Source: Williamsia sp. DF01-3
GTDB taxonomy: Bacteria; Actinomycetota; Actinomycetes; Mycobacteriales; Mycobacteriaceae
NCBI RefSeq assembly: GCF_023051145.1
Contig: NZ_JALKFS010000005.1
Location: forward strand, 4,357,733-4,421,732
Length of the DNA: 64,000 bases
Direction of reading: 5' to 3'
Numbering within the stretch: the stretch's first letter is position 1; each line of letters opens with the position of its first letter. The position numbers were made by a program, and so were the translations under genes. This document shows, piece after piece, positions 10,594-19,723 of this stretch. A model generated the notes under the pieces. It ran no database searches. It saw only the letters and a program-made list of their open reading frames with translations, and was not told where the DNA came from.

Positions 10594-10695
10594 GGCTCGC
10601 TCGACCGACAGGACGAGTAACGCGCTCGAGTCCTTCCGCAGCGTCCGGCGGGGTGTACAGATTCCGGACAGTTGGGCACGACCTTTCGTTGGCAC

Positions 10696-10711
10696 TATGA
10701 CCGCAGTCACA
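10696..10711. promoter_or_regulatory. Inverted-repeat operator before ald-adh
   Basis: TATGAC-N4-GTCACA is a near-perfect 6-4-6 inverted repeat, 35 nt before the aldehyde dehydrogenase ATG. Read on the minus strand it is ATGTGACTGCGGTCATA. This shares all 11 fixed bases of ATGTGAC-N3-GGTC with the sites near 49690 and 62450. It may overlap a weak -10 (TATGAC, 18 nt after TTGGGC). The binding protein is unknown; the adjacent AcoR-like regulator is one candidate. Confidence 0.55.
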
Positions 10712-10745
10712 TAAACGACTGTGCATGCTGACGCTAGGAGAATGT

Positions 10746-12242
10746 ATGACCGCCATTGCCGAGCCCCAATTGACGTCGCGGGTAAGGGGTTTCATTTCCG
10801 CCGACCGTTCGATGCTGATCGGGGGCGAGTGGACCGGTGCCGCATCGGGCAAGACCTTCACCACCTTCGACCCGGCCACCACGGCTCCCATCACCGACGT
10901 CGCCCACGGCGACGCCACCGACGTCGACCGAGCGGTACGGGCCGCCCGGCGCGCATTCGACGACGGACCATGGGCCCGGATGAAGCCGAACGAGCGCGAA
11001 CGTCTGCTCTGGCGGGTCGGGGATCTGCTCACCGAACGCGCGGAGGAGTTCGGCCAGCTCGAAGCCCTCGACAACGGCAAGTCGGCGGGTATCGCCGCGG
11101 CTGTCGACACGGCGTGGTCGGCCGACATCTTCCGATACAACGCGGGGCTGTGCACCAAGATCTTCGGATCCACGGTCAACGTGTCGATGCCCTTTGTCCC
11201 GGGCGGCGAGTTCCACGCCTACACCCTGCGCGACCCTGTCGGGGTATGTGGCCTCATCGTTCCGTGGAACTTCCCACTCCTGATGGCGTCGTTCAAGTTG
11301 GCCCCCGCGCTGGCGGCCGGCAACACCGTGGTGCTCAAACCTGCCGAGCAAACCCCCTTGACCGCATTGCTTTTGGGCGAGATCTTCGAGGAGGCAGGAT
11401 TTCCTCCCGGGGTCGTCAACATCGTCACCGGTTTCGGTGATGCGGGCGCCGCCCTGACGGCACATCCGGACGTGGACAAGATCGCGTTCACCGGGTCCAC
11501 CGAGGTCGGCAAGAAGATCGTCGCGGCCGCGCAGGGCAATCTCAAGAAGGTCTCCCTCGAACTGGGTGGCAAGAGCCCGAACATCGTGTTCGCCGACGCC
11601 GACTTCGAGCAGGCCGTGGCCGGTTCGGTCGCCGCATGGATGTTCAACCACGGCCAGTGCTGCGTCGCGGGCACGCGGCTCTTCGTCGAGCGCCCGATCT
11701 TCGACGACTTCACCGCTGCCGTCGCAGAGGCCGCATCGAAGGCCAAGATCGGGCCTGGCCTCGATCCCACCACCGAACTCGGCCCGCTCATCTCGCAGGA
11801 GCAGTTCGACAAGGTCAGTGGCTATCTCGCTCAGGGCCTTGCCGACGGAGCACGGGCGCTGACCGGCGGAAAACGCTGGGGCACCGAAGGATACTTCATC
11901 GAACCCACCGTCTTCGTGGACGTCGAGCCGAGTTTCTCGATCGTCGAGGAAGAGATCTTCGGCCCCGTGGTGGCCGCGATGCCCTTCGACGGCGATGACG
12001 TGGTCGCTGCAGCGAACAACTCGATCTACGGACTCGCCGCCGGCATCTGGACCCGAGACCTGTCCAAGGCACACAAGACAGCCAGGCGCATCAAGGCCGG
12101 TTCGGTCTGGGTCAACCAGTACAACGGATTCGACACCGCGATGCCGTTCGGTGGCTACAAACAGTCCGGCTGGGGCCGCGAACTGGGCAACTCGGCGATC
12201 GATCTCTACACCGAGACCAAATCGGTGAACATCGCTCTCTGA
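10746..12242 (+). CDS. NAD(P)-dependent aldehyde dehydrogenase
   Basis: A 498-residue ALDH-superfamily enzyme oxidising an aldehyde to the acid. It shows the NAD-binding PWNFPLL and FTGSTEVGKKI segments, the general-base Glu in LELGGKSPN, and the catalytic Cys in GQCCVAGTR (second Cys, residue 306). The start is the ATG after AGGAG; an upstream ATG is less well placed. It is followed at 44 nt by the alcohol dehydrogenase, forming an alcohol-to-acid oxidation pair beneath the AcoR-like regulator. The natural alcohol is not evident. Confidence 0.93.
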   Translation: MTAIAEPQLTSRVRGFISADRSMLIGGEWTGAASGKTFTTFDPATTAPITDVAHGDATDVDRAVRAARRAFDDGPWARMKPNERERLLWRVGDLLTERAEEFGQLEALDNGKSAGIAAAVDTAWSADIFRYNAGLCTKIFGSTVNVSMPFVPGGEFHAYTLRDPVGVCGLIVPWNFPLLMASFKLAPALAAGNTVVLKPAEQTPLTALLLGEIFEEAGFPPGVVNIVTGFGDAGAALTAHPDVDKIAFTGSTEVGKKIVAAAQGNLKKVSLELGGKSPNIVFADADFEQAVAGSVAAWMFNHGQCCVAGTRLFVERPIFDDFTAAVAEAASKAKIGPGLDPTTELGPLISQEQFDKVSGYLAQGLADGARALTGGKRWGTEGYFIEPTVFVDVEPSFSIVEEEIFGPVVAAMPFDGDDVVAAANNSIYGLAAGIWTRDLSKAHKTARRIKAGSVWVNQYNGFDTAMPFGGYKQSGWGRELGNSAIDLYTETKSVNIAL

Positions 12243-12286
12243 CAAGACTTCTCGATATCCCCCTTCACATCATCGAAAGGACCATC

Positions 12287-13399
12287 ATGAAAACCAAAGC
12301 CGCAGTGCTACTCGAGGCCGGCAAACCGTTCGAGATCATGGAACTCGAACTCGACGGGCCGGGCCCCGGCGAGGTGCTCATCAAGTACACCGCCGCCGGA
12401 CTCTGTCATTCCGACCTGCACCTGACCGACGGCGACCTACCGCCCCGCTATCCGATCGTCGGCGGACACGAAGGGTCAGGCATCATCGAGGAGGTGGGAC
12501 CCGGCGTCACCAAGGTAAAGCCCGGCGACCACGTGGTGTGCAGCTTCATCCCCAACTGCGGTACCTGCCGCTACTGCTCGACCGGTCGGCAGAACCTCTG
12601 CGACATGGGCGCCACCATCCTGGAGGGCTCGATGCCCGACGGTTCCTTCCGATTCCACGGGGACGGAAAAGACTTCGGCGCCATGTGCATGCTCGGTACG
12701 TTCGCCGAACGCGCCACCATCTCACAGCACTCGGTTGTGAAGGTCGACGATTGGCTACCGCTGGAGACCGCCGTCCTGGTCGGCTGCGGTGTGCCGTCCG
12801 GCTGGGGAACGGCGGTCAATGCCGGCAACCTCCGCAACGGAGACACGGCGGTGATCTACGGCATCGGGGGGCTGGGCATCAACGCCGTACAGGGTGCGGT
12901 GGGCGCCGGCTGCAAGTACGTGGTGGTGGTCGACCCCGTGCCGCTCAAGCGCGAGACCGCGCTGAAGTTCGGTGCCACACACGCATTCGCCGATGCGGCC
13001 AGTGCCGCTGAGAAGGTCGATGAACTCACCTGGGGCCAAGGCGCGGACGCGGCCCTGATCCTGGTCGGCACCGTCGACCAGGACGTGGTGTCGGCCGCGA
13101 CCGCAGTGATCGGCAAGGGCGGCACAGTGGTGATCACCGGCCTGGCCGACCCGACGAAGTTGACGGTGCAGGTGTCGGGCACCGACCTGACCCTGAACCA
13201 GAAGACGATCAAGGGGTCGCTCTTCGGATCGATGAATCCGCAGTACGACATCGTCAAACTCCTGCGGCTGTACGACGCCGGCCAGTTGAAACTGGATGAG
13301 CTGATCACGCAGACCTACTCACTCGAACAGGTCAATCAGGGCTACCAGGATCTTCGCGACGGGAAGAACATCCGCGGGGTCATCCACCACGCGGCGTAA
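12287..13399 (+). CDS. Zinc alcohol dehydrogenase, NDMA-dependent type
   Basis: A 370-residue class III-like zinc ADH. Catalytic zinc ligands are GLCHSD and GGHEGSG, and the structural zinc lobe is [15 protein letters not shown]. The Rossmann motif is [12 protein letters not shown]. The pattern [27 protein letters not shown], then [10 protein letters not shown] and GKNIRGVIH is that of the NDMA-dependent / Rxyl_3153-like ADHs, relatives of M. tuberculosis AdhB (Rv0761c). In that family NADH is not freely exchanged and mycofactocin is the proposed external acceptor; that is inference here because no mft genes are in the window. A strong Shine-Dalgarno (AAAGGA) precedes it. Confidence 0.9.
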   Translation: MKTKAAVLLEAGKPFEIMELELDGPGPGEVLIKYTAAGLCHSDLHLTDGDLPPRYPIVGGHEGSGIIEEVGPGVTKVKPGDHVVCSFIPNCGTCRYCSTGRQNLCDMGATILEGSMPDGSFRFHGDGKDFGAMCMLGTFAERATISQHSVVKVDDWLPLETAVLVGCGVPSGWGTAVNAGNLRNGDTAVIYGIGGLGINAVQGAVGAGCKYVVVVDPVPLKRETALKFGATHAFADAASAAEKVDELTWGQGADAALILVGTVDQDVVSAATAVIGKGGTVVITGLADPTKLTVQVSGTDLTLNQKTIKGSLFGSMNPQYDIVKLLRLYDAGQLKLDELITQTYSLEQVNQGYQDLRDGKNIRGVIHHAA

Positions 13400-13411
13400 C
13401 GACTCCCGACG

Positions 13412-13447
13412 AAGGCCCGTACCCGTCTCGCCAGGGGTGCGGGCCTT
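13412..13447. terminator. Hairpin between convergent adh and crotonase genes
   Basis: AAGGCCCGTACCC pairs with GGGTGCGGGCCTT around a 10-nt loop, a stem of about 13 bp with one T-G pair. There is no long T run on either side. It lies 12 nt past the adh stop and 16 nt before the crotonase stop, so it can serve both strands. Confidence 0.65.
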
Positions 13448-13463
13448 TGCCGTATATCGTGCA

Positions 13464-14279
13464 TCAGCGTCGGCGTGCCATTTCCTCGGTGCGTCTGCGG
13501 ACGACCTCGATCTGCTCGGGTGAGCCGATCAGCTTCCGGATGGCGACCTGCTCGGCGTCGAATCCTGCGGCGAGGTCCACTCGCCCGGCCAGTTCCAGCA
13601 GAGCCTTGGCCTCGACCAGTGCGCCCCGGGAGTTGCCCGCGACCTCGATGGCCAGCGCCGTGGCCGCCGACAGCGGTTCGTCGTCGGTGCGGGTCACCAG
13701 ACCCAGTGCGGCGGCATCGCTTCCACTGAATCTACGACCGGTGAACACCAGCTCCTTGGCGACGTCGCGGCCGACGAGCTCGGGCAGTATCTGCGTGCCG
13801 GTCATGTCCGGGATCAGCCCCCAGACGATCTCCATCACCGACAGTGTGGTGTCGGGCGCGGCGATCCGGACGTCTGCGCCGAGCGCCACCTGCAATCCCC
13901 CACCGAACGCGACGCCGTGGAGGGCGGCGATGACGGGTACGGGCACCAGCGACCACACGTGCACGGCTTGTTGACCCAGAGCCGTTGCCGCGCCCAGACG
14001 TTCGCGGTCGGCCACGACGTCGGCAGCCCCACCTTGCATCAGTTCGAACTGCCCCATGTCGAGACCGGCACAGAACGCCCGGCCTTCACCGGCCATCACC
14101 ACCGCGGAGACATCGGTGCGATCGATGAGAGCTGACCCGACGTCGACGAGCGCCTCGAACATCGCCGGATCGAGGGCGTTCATCTTGTCCGGCCGATTGA
14201 GCCGCACCTGCGCGACCCCATCGGCGACCTCGCAGGTCACCCGCTGCCGTCCTGCTGCGTCCCCGCTCGTGTCAGTCAT
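13464..14279 (-). CDS. Enoyl-CoA hydratase/isomerase (crotonase) family protein
   Basis: A 271-residue crotonase-fold protein. The oxyanion-hole segments are FCAGLDM and GVAFGGGLQVALGAD, and the second acidic position is kept in SVMEIVWGLIPD. Where canonical hydratases have the catalytic Glu144 (GGGxEL) this protein has Gln. It may therefore be an isomerase, a thioesterase-like or a reduced-activity member and not a standard beta-oxidation hydratase. The start is ATG at 14279, or GTG one codon earlier. It stands alone, convergent with adh. Confidence 0.85.
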   Translation of the reverse strand: MTDTSGDAAGRQRVTCEVADGVAQVRLNRPDKMNALDPAMFEALVDVGSALIDRTDVSAVVMAGEGRAFCAGLDMGQFELMQGGAADVVADRERLGAATALGQQAVHVWSLVPVPVIAALHGVAFGGGLQVALGADVRIAAPDTTLSVMEIVWGLIPDMTGTQILPELVGRDVAKELVFTGRRFSGSDAAALGLVTRTDDEPLSAATALAIEVAGNSRGALVEAKALLELAGRVDLAAGFDAEQVAIRKLIGSPEQIEVVRRRTEEMARRR

Positions 14280-14325
14280 CACCGATTCATATCAGGTGGC
14301 CTGCCGGCAGCGGAAGAAGATGGAC

Positions 14326-14658
14326 CTAGGTGTTCGGATCGGCCTCGGCACGCGTCTTGATGTCGGCGAGACGACGATCCCAGCCGGCGGCGATGCCATC
14401 CAGTTCGCGGCCGATCCGGCTGAGCCGGGCGCCCACCGCGGTGAACCTCACCTCGCGGCCGGACTTCGACGACGAGACCAGGCCGGTTTCCTCCAAGATC
14501 GCCAGATGCTTGGCGATGGCCTGTCGCGAGACCGGGAACTCCGCCGCGAGCGCCGACGCGGACGCCGGGGACCTGCCCAGCCTGACGAGCAGCCCCCAGC
14601 GGGTGTCGTCGGCGAGCGCGGCGAAGACTGCCGGCAGTTCGGTGTCAGCTCCGGACAT
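14326..14658 (-). CDS. ArsR-family HTH transcriptional repressor
   Basis: A 110-residue winged-helix protein: AALADDTRWGLLVRLGRSPASASALAAEFPVSRQAIAKHLAILEE contains the SRQAIAKHL recognition helix, followed by a wing (GREVRFTAVGARL). No metal-binding Cys pair is seen, typical of ArsR regulators paired with SRPBCC proteins. It overlaps the upstream SRPBCC gene by 14 nt, so the two are translationally coupled. It probably binds the two palindromes upstream of the pair. Confidence 0.9.
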   Translation of the reverse strand: MSGADTELPAVFAALADDTRWGLLVRLGRSPASASALAAEFPVSRQAIAKHLAILEETGLVSSSKSGREVRFTAVGARLSRIGRELDGIAAGWDRRLADIKTRAEADPNT

Positions 14659-15103
14659 CGACCTGAGCAAGTTCGAGATGCCGCTTGGCGATGCCCAGTT
14701 CCTGGGTCCATCCCTCGGTGTTGTCGTCGAACTTCTTGCGCCGTTCGGCGGCGTCCCCGGGCAGAGACGCGAACCCGCTCTCGGCAACCCTGAGGACCAC
14801 TGACCCCGAGGACATCTCGTCGATCCAGAACTCGACCAACGTCGAGGCGCCTGCGGTGTCGTCCACATCGGCGATCCAGCGGAAAGCAGCGTACTTCGGC
14901 GGGTCCAGCGTGACGGTGCGAAGGGCAAAAGCGCCGTGCACCGGATCATGCACGATGTCGACATCACCGGACCGCTCGATCCGGTGGGGGGTGATCTCGG
15001 AATCGTTGATGTACCAACCGGGCTCACTGATCAGCGACCACACCCGATCCGCCGGTGCGTCGATGTCGATCTGCCGCTCGATGCGGTCGAAGTCTTCAGT
15101 CAT
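14645..15103 (-). CDS. SRPBCC (AHSA1-like) domain protein
   Basis: A 152-residue START/Bet v1-like protein (IERQIDIDAPADRVWSLISEPG at the N-terminus, then YAAFRWIADVDD and TLVEFWIDE). The ATG follows GGAGGACACC. Its partner is the ArsR gene it overlaps. Such pairs are common in actinobacteria; the domain binds hydrophobic ligands in a deep cavity, but the ligand here is unknown. Confidence 0.88.
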   Translation of the reverse strand: MTEDFDRIERQIDIDAPADRVWSLISEPGWYINDSEITPHRIERSGDVDIVHDPVHGAFALRTVTLDPPKYAAFRWIADVDDTAGASTLVEFWIDEMSSGSVVLRVAESGFASLPGDAAERRKKFDDNTEGWTQELGIAKRHLELAQVDVRS

Positions 15104-15123
15104 GGTGTCCTCCGTGTCGGATT

Positions 15124-15180
15124 GATATGCAACCCAAGGATTGCACATCTCGGCTCCGATATGCAACCTCCCGGTTGCAC
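15124..15180. promoter_or_regulatory. Two copies of an ArsR-type palindromic operator
   Basis: GATATGCAACC-N5-GATTGCAC (15124-15146) and GATATGCAACC-N4-GGTTGCAC (15158-15180) are near-identical 23-bp units. Each is built on TGCAACC/GGTTGCA arms, and they start 34 bp apart, about three helical turns. They sit 20-77 nt upstream of the SRPBCC ATG and just before the TetR stop codon. They are probably the autoregulatory operator of the ArsR protein. Confidence 0.75.
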
Positions 15181-15184
15181 AACA

Positions 15185-15787
15185 TCAGCGGAGGGACACC
15201 CGGAGTTGCTCCGCCCACGCCCCGACGACCTGCCTGCGACGCGCGGAGTCGTCGGACAACGTATCGGCCAATCCGAGCCCACGCGCGAAGTCAAGGGTTG
15301 CCTGCACCAGCCGATGGACCTTGGGGTCCGAATCGTCGACCCCCAGCATGTGCACCGTCATCGAATGGGCCGCGGCTCCGAACCGACCCTCGAGTGGCAG
15401 AATCAACCGGCGCAGCGATTCGTCCGATGCTGCTGCGCACCACACCTGTAACGCCGCCTTGAACTCCTGACCGGTATAGAACTCGACGGCCGTGGCGACG
15501 GCGACCTCGATCCGTCCGGCTCCAGGTGGGAGTCGCTCGGCCTCGTCGGTGGCACGCATCGTCAGGTTCTCGAAGACATGCTCGAGAGCGGCGGTGATGA
15601 GGTCCTCGCGGGTCGGGAAATGATGTTGCGCCGCACCGCGGGACACCCCCGCACGGCCGGCAACCACACCCACGCTGCACGCCGCCCAGCCATCGACGGC
15701 AAGGACGTCGATGGTCGCGTCGAGCAGGCGCTGCCGCGTCGCCCGGCTGCGGTCCTGCTGGGGAGTTCGTACAGGGCCGCGCGTCAT
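15185..15787 (-). CDS. TetR-family regulator closing the atu-like operon
   Basis: A 200-residue TetR protein. The N-terminal HTH is TIDVLAVDGWAACSVGVVAGRAGVSRGAAQHHFPTREDLI; the rest is the ligand/dimer domain. The ATG (15787) overlaps the stop of the hydratase gene as ATGA, so it is the eighth and last gene of the operon. By position it is the likely local repressor, comparable to AtuR of Pseudomonas, acting on the large palindrome at 24954-24987. That pairing is inferred. Confidence 0.9.
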   Translation of the reverse strand: MTRGPVRTPQQDRSRATRQRLLDATIDVLAVDGWAACSVGVVAGRAGVSRGAAQHHFPTREDLITAALEHVFENLTMRATDEAERLPPGAGRIEVAVATAVEFYTGQEFKAALQVWCAAASDESLRRLILPLEGRFGAAAHSMTVHMLGVDDSDPKVHRLVQATLDFARGLGLADTLSDDSARRRQVVGAWAEQLRVSLR

Positions 15788-16545
15788 GGGTGCTCGGCCA
15801 CCCACGGAGGCGGTTGCTTGTTCAGGAATGCGAGCATTCCCGCCCTCGCCTCATCGGAACCGAACAGGGCTGCCGATTCACTTGCCAATCGTGCTGCGTC
15901 GCGGTCGAATTCACGCAGAATCGCCGTCGTGGTCAGCCGCTTGCTCGCGGCGAGACCCTGCGGAGAACCCTTGCGCAGATCGGCGCACCATCTCGCCACG
16001 ATGCCGGCCAGCGCCTCGGAGTCCGCCGCCGCGGTGGTGATCAGCCCGATCTCCTCGGCCACGTGAGCGTCGAACTTCTCGCCGGTGAGGAAGTACCGGC
16101 CGGCCGCCCGCGACGTGAGTCTGGGGAGCACCGTGAGCGAGATCATCGATGGCGCAACGCCGATTCTTGCTTCGGTCAACGCGAAGGTGCTCGCCGGGCC
16201 CGCCGCCACGAGATCGCAGGCCCCGACGAACCCGAACCCGCCTGCTCGTACGTGGCCATCGATCCGACCGATCACCGGCTTGGGCAACTCGATGATCGAC
16301 CGCATGAGATCGATCATCACCTCTGGCCCGGTTCTACCCGCCTCACTGAGATCGGCTCCTGCACAGAAGGTCCCGCCGGTGTGTGTCAACACCACCGCTC
16401 GCACCGCCTGGTCGTCGCGGGCGGCGTCCAGTCGTGCGGTCAGCTGCTCGACCAGCGCGCCCGAAATCGCGTTGCGGTTTCCTGGCGAATCCAGTGTGAT
16501 GGTCGCGATTCCCGCTTCGGCTGCGTATCCGACGATGACGTCCAT
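15784..16545 (-). CDS. Enoyl-CoA hydratase family protein, atu/liu-like
   Basis: A 253-residue crotonase-fold protein starting MDVIVGYAAEAGIATITLD. Oxyanion segments are FCAGADLSEAG and GHVRAGGFGFVGACDL; an acidic residue is kept in TEARIGVAPS. The Glu144 position is Gly. Position in the operon suggests a hydratase acting after the acyl-CoA carboxylase, analogous to AtuE (isohexenylglutaconyl-CoA) or LiuC (methylglutaconyl-CoA). It lies 20 nt after the acyl-CoA dehydrogenase and overlaps the TetR gene by 4 nt. Confidence 0.85.
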   Translation of the reverse strand: MDVIVGYAAEAGIATITLDSPGNRNAISGALVEQLTARLDAARDDQAVRAVVLTHTGGTFCAGADLSEAGRTGPEVMIDLMRSIIELPKPVIGRIDGHVRAGGFGFVGACDLVAAGPASTFALTEARIGVAPSMISLTVLPRLTSRAAGRYFLTGEKFDAHVAEEIGLITTAAADSEALAGIVARWCADLRKGSPQGLAASKRLTTTAILREFDRDAARLASESAALFGSDEARAGMLAFLNKQPPPWVAEHP

Positions 16546-16565
16546 ATCGGTTCTCGGCTTCGCTC

Positions 16566-17723
16566 TCAGTACGACTTGGGCAGGCCGAGACTGTTCTGCG
16601 CCACGAAGTTCAGGATCATCTCGCGACTGACGGGTGCCACGCGGGCGATCCGGCACAGGTTGAGCAGCGGCGCGAGCCCGTACTCGGTGGACAGACCGTT
16701 GCCGCCGAGCGACTGTACGGCGGAGTCGACGATCTTGACGCATGCCTCGGCCGCCGCATACTTGGCCATGTTCGCCGGTTCGGCCGCACCCCAGTCGTCA
16801 CCGGCGTCGTACAACGTTGCGGCCTTCTGCATCATCAGCTTGGCCAGCTCCATCTCGATCTTGCCGACCGCCAATGGATGTGCGATGGCCTGGTGGGCGC
16901 CGATGGGCGTCTTCCACACGGTCCGCTCGTTGACGTACTCCACTGCTCGGCCCAGAGCGAAGCGTCCCATCCCGACAGCTGACGCTGCTGCCATGATGCG
17001 CTCGGGGTTGAGACCGGCAAACAGTTGGCTCAGCGCCGCATCCTCGGAACCGACCAGCGCGGTCGACGGCAGGCGCACGTCGTCGAGGAACAGCAGGAAC
17101 TGCTTCTCGGGATTGATCAGGTCCATCTCGATCTGATTGAACTCGAAACCCGGTGCGTCGGTGGGCAAGATGAACAGCGCGGGCTTGAGCCGGCCGGTCT
17201 TTGCGTCCTCGGTGCGGGCCACGATCAGCACGGCCTGGGCCTGGTCCACGCCGGACACATAGATCTTGCGACCCGAGAGCAACCAGTCGCCACCGTCGCG
17301 CCGCGCAGTGGTGGTGATGTTGTGCGAGTTGGACCCCGCATCGGGTTCGGTGATACCGAAAGCCATGGTGATCGACCCGTCGGCGAGCCCGGGCAGCCAC
17401 TGCTTCTTCTGGTCGTCGGTGCCGAAGCGCGCGATGACGTTTCCGCAGATTGCCGGGGAGACCACCATCATCAGCAGTCCGCTACCGATTGCCGCGAGTT
17501 CTTCCATCACGATCGACAGCTCGTACATTCCCGCGCCACCGCCGCCGTACTCCTCGGGCAGGTTGACACCGATGAAGCCCAGCTTCCCTGCCTCAGACCA
17601 CAATTCGTCCGTCTTGCGGCCGCTGCGGGCACAATCGAGGAAGTACTCGTGGCCGAAACGGCCGCCGAGACCGGCCACCGAACTGCGTAACGCCTTCTGC
17701 TCATCTGTTTCCACGAAGCTCAT
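16566..17723 (-). CDS. Acyl-CoA dehydrogenase (atu-like operon, second copy)
   Basis: A 385-residue FAD acyl-CoA dehydrogenase: FGITEPDAGSNSHN (FAD contact), WLLSGRKIYVSG, and LGGNGLSTEYG near the C-terminus. The position of the medium-chain catalytic Glu376 is not acidic (RVAPVSRE). A Glu is present at the isovaleryl-CoA-dehydrogenase-type position (NPERIMAAAS, about residue 241), which suggests a branched-chain acyl-CoA substrate. The ATG overlaps the biotin carboxylase stop as ATGA. Confidence 0.9.
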   Translation of the reverse strand: MSFVETDEQKALRSSVAGLGGRFGHEYFLDCARSGRKTDELWSEAGKLGFIGVNLPEEYGGGGAGMYELSIVMEELAAIGSGLLMMVVSPAICGNVIARFGTDDQKKQWLPGLADGSITMAFGITEPDAGSNSHNITTTARRDGGDWLLSGRKIYVSGVDQAQAVLIVARTEDAKTGRLKPALFILPTDAPGFEFNQIEMDLINPEKQFLLFLDDVRLPSTALVGSEDAALSQLFAGLNPERIMAAASAVGMGRFALGRAVEYVNERTVWKTPIGAHQAIAHPLAVGKIEMELAKLMMQKAATLYDAGDDWGAAEPANMAKYAAAEACVKIVDSAVQSLGGNGLSTEYGLAPLLNLCRIARVAPVSREMILNFVAQNSLGLPKSY

Positions 17724-19723
17724 GCTGACTCTCCCTCGATCTCGTTCGGCCGATGTTCTGAGATGACGGCGAGCACTTCGCCCACGGCCACCTGTTGTCC
17801 TGCCCCGATGGGCAGCTTCTCCACGATTCCGTCTGCGGAGGCCGAAATGGTGTGCTCCATCTTCATCGCCTCGAGCCACAGCAGCGGCTCGCCCTTCGTG
17901 ACGGTCTGACCTTCCACGACGGCGATCCTGATGATCGACCCCGGCATCGGGGCGAGCAGCGATCCGGGGGCACTCATCTCGGCGGGATCGACGAATCGCG
18001 GTGCCCTGCTCAGCGTCACCGACCCGCCTGCGAAATCGACCCACCGCGCGTCGTCGCGTCGACGTACCCGGAAGGTGCGGTCCACGCCGGCGACGGTGAG
18101 GGTCACGGCGTTGCTGTGCACCGTCTTCACAGACACCGCTGGGTCATCCGGGAGCACCACACCGTCACGTGTCACCCGGTATCGCACCGTCGTCTCGTCG
18201 GTGTTCTCACCGAACGTGTAGTTCTTCGTCTGGGTCGCCGACGGCAGGTTGCGCCAGCCCGACGGCAGCCCCGCATCCACGCCCGCGCGGCTCCGGTTGT
18301 CGGCGGCGTCGGCGAGCGCGGCGGCGATGATGGCCTCGCGTCGTCGCTCCTCACCGGCCAGAGGTGCCGAGAGGACGTCGAGACCGATCTCGTCGATGAA
18401 CTTGGTGGTGGTGTCGCCATCACGGAACTCGTTGCGGCGCAGCATCGTCACGAGCATGTCGCGGTTGGTGCGTGGACCGTGGAGTTCCGCCGACTCGAGC
18501 GCCCCTGCAAGAATGTTGATCGCGGTGCGTCGGTCCGGCGCCCAGCTGATCACCTTTGCGAGCATCGGGTCGTAGAACACCGAGATCTCGCTCCCGTCCT
18601 CGATGCCCGAGTCCACTCGCACACCGGGTGCTCCCAGCCGGCGGAAGGCCTCATCGCCCGCGATGTGCACGTGATCGACCCTGCCGGACTGGGGTTGCCA
18701 GTCGGCGCCGGGATCCTCGGCATACAGGCGAACCTCGATCGAATGGCCCTGCGGTTCCGGGGCTTCGGGTGGCAGATGCGCGCCCTCGGCGATGTGCAGT
18801 TGCCACGCGACCAGGTCGAGCCCACTGGTCTCCTCTGTGACGGGATGTTCGACCTGCAGCCGGGTGTTCATCTCCAAGAAGAAGAACCGTCCGTTGTCGT
18901 CGGCGAGGAACTCGACGGTCCCGGCTCCGGTGTAACCGATGGCCGAGGCAGCGGCCACCGCGGCATCGAAGAGTTCGCGGCGCAATGTGGCGCCGATTCG
19001 CTCCACCAGCGGTGACGGCGCCTCCTCGATGATCTTCTGATGGCGCCGCTGGATCGAGCACTCCCGCTCGCCCACCGCCCACACGGTTCCGGCCGCATCG
19101 CCCAGCACCTGCACCTCGATGTGGTGGCCCCGCTCGATGTACGGCTCGCAGAACACCGTGGCGTCTCCGAAAGCCGATTGCGCCTCACGGGCAGCCGCCT
19201 CCACCTCCGCGGACAGGTCGGCGAGATCGCGAACTATGCGCATACCGCGGCCACCGCCACCGGCCGATGCCTTGATCAGAACCGGAAGATCGTCGGCCGC
19301 AATTGCATCCGGATCCAGGTTGCTCAACACCGGTACACCGGCGTCGGCCATGATCGCCTTGGCGTTCACCTTCGAACCCATCGCATCGATCGCCGATGGA
19401 TCGGGGCCGATCCAGGTGAGCCCGGCATCGATCACCGCTCGGGCGAAGGCGGCGTTCTCGGACAGGAAGCCGTAGCCCGGGTGCACCGCATCGGCGCCGG
19501 CGGCACGCGCGGCAGCGATCACCGCATCGATCTTGAGGTAGGTGTCGGCAGAGGTGTTGCCCGGCAGCCGAACTGCCACATCTGCCTCACGGACGTGAGG
19601 AGCGTTGGCGTCGGGGTCCGAGTACACCGCGACGGTGCCGAATCCGAGACGGCGGCATGTGGCGAAGACCCGGCGCGCGATCTCGCCGCGGTTGGCCACC
19701 AGTACTGTTTGCATGTTTCCCAT
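17720..19723 (-). CDS. Acyl-CoA carboxylase alpha subunit (biotin carboxylase + BCCP)
   Basis: A 667-residue biotin-dependent carboxylase alpha chain. The biotin carboxylase domain spans about residues 5-450 (ANRGEIARRV, the ATP-grasp Gly-rich loop KASAGGGGRGMR, ERECSIQRRHQKIIEEAPS, EMNTRLQVEHPVTEE). A linker domain follows and the C-terminal BCCP carries the biotinylation site EAMKMEH. It starts with ATG at 19723 (MGNMQTVLVANRG), overlapping the beta-subunit stop as TGATG; a second ATG at 19714 is possible. It is the partner of the beta subunit just upstream. Geranyl-, methylcrotonyl- or another branched acyl-CoA is the likely substrate. Confidence 0.93.
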   Translation of the reverse strand: MGNMQTVLVANRGEIARRVFATCRRLGFGTVAVYSDPDANAPHVREADVAVRLPGNTSADTYLKIDAVIAAARAAGADAVHPGYGFLSENAAFARAVIDAGLTWIGPDPSAIDAMGSKVNAKAIMADAGVPVLSNLDPDAIAADDLPVLIKASAGGGGRGMRIVRDLADLSAEVEAAAREAQSAFGDATVFCEPYIERGHHIEVQVLGDAAGTVWAVGERECSIQRRHQKIIEEAPSPLVERIGATLRRELFDAAVAAASAIGYTGAGTVEFLADDNGRFFFLEMNTRLQVEHPVTEETSGLDLVAWQLHIAEGAHLPPEAPEPQGHSIEVRLYAEDPGADWQPQSGRVDHVHIAGDEAFRRLGAPGVRVDSGIEDGSEISVFYDPMLAKVISWAPDRRTAINILAGALESAELHGPRTNRDMLVTMLRRNEFRDGDTTTKFIDEIGLDVLSAPLAGEERRREAIIAAALADAADNRSRAGVDAGLPSGWRNLPSATQTKNYTFGENTDETTVRYRVTRDGVVLPDDPAVSVKTVHSNAVTLTVAGVDRTFRVRRRDDARWVDFAGGSVTLSRAPRFVDPAEMSAPGSLLAPMPGSIIRIAVVEGQTVTKGEPLLWLEAMKMEHTISASADGIVEKLPIGAGQQVAVGEVLAVISEHRPNEIEGESA

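Noticed and set aside
10690-10704. TGGCAC-like element with GG-N10-GC spacing before ald-adh, resembling a sigma-54 promoter
   Set aside because: Actinobacteria lack sigma-54, and the regulator next to it lacks GAFTGA. The match is minimal.
15124-15180. Repeated units as a CRISPR or tandem-repeat array
   Set aside because: Only two copies, palindromic and in a promoter gap. No spacer structure.
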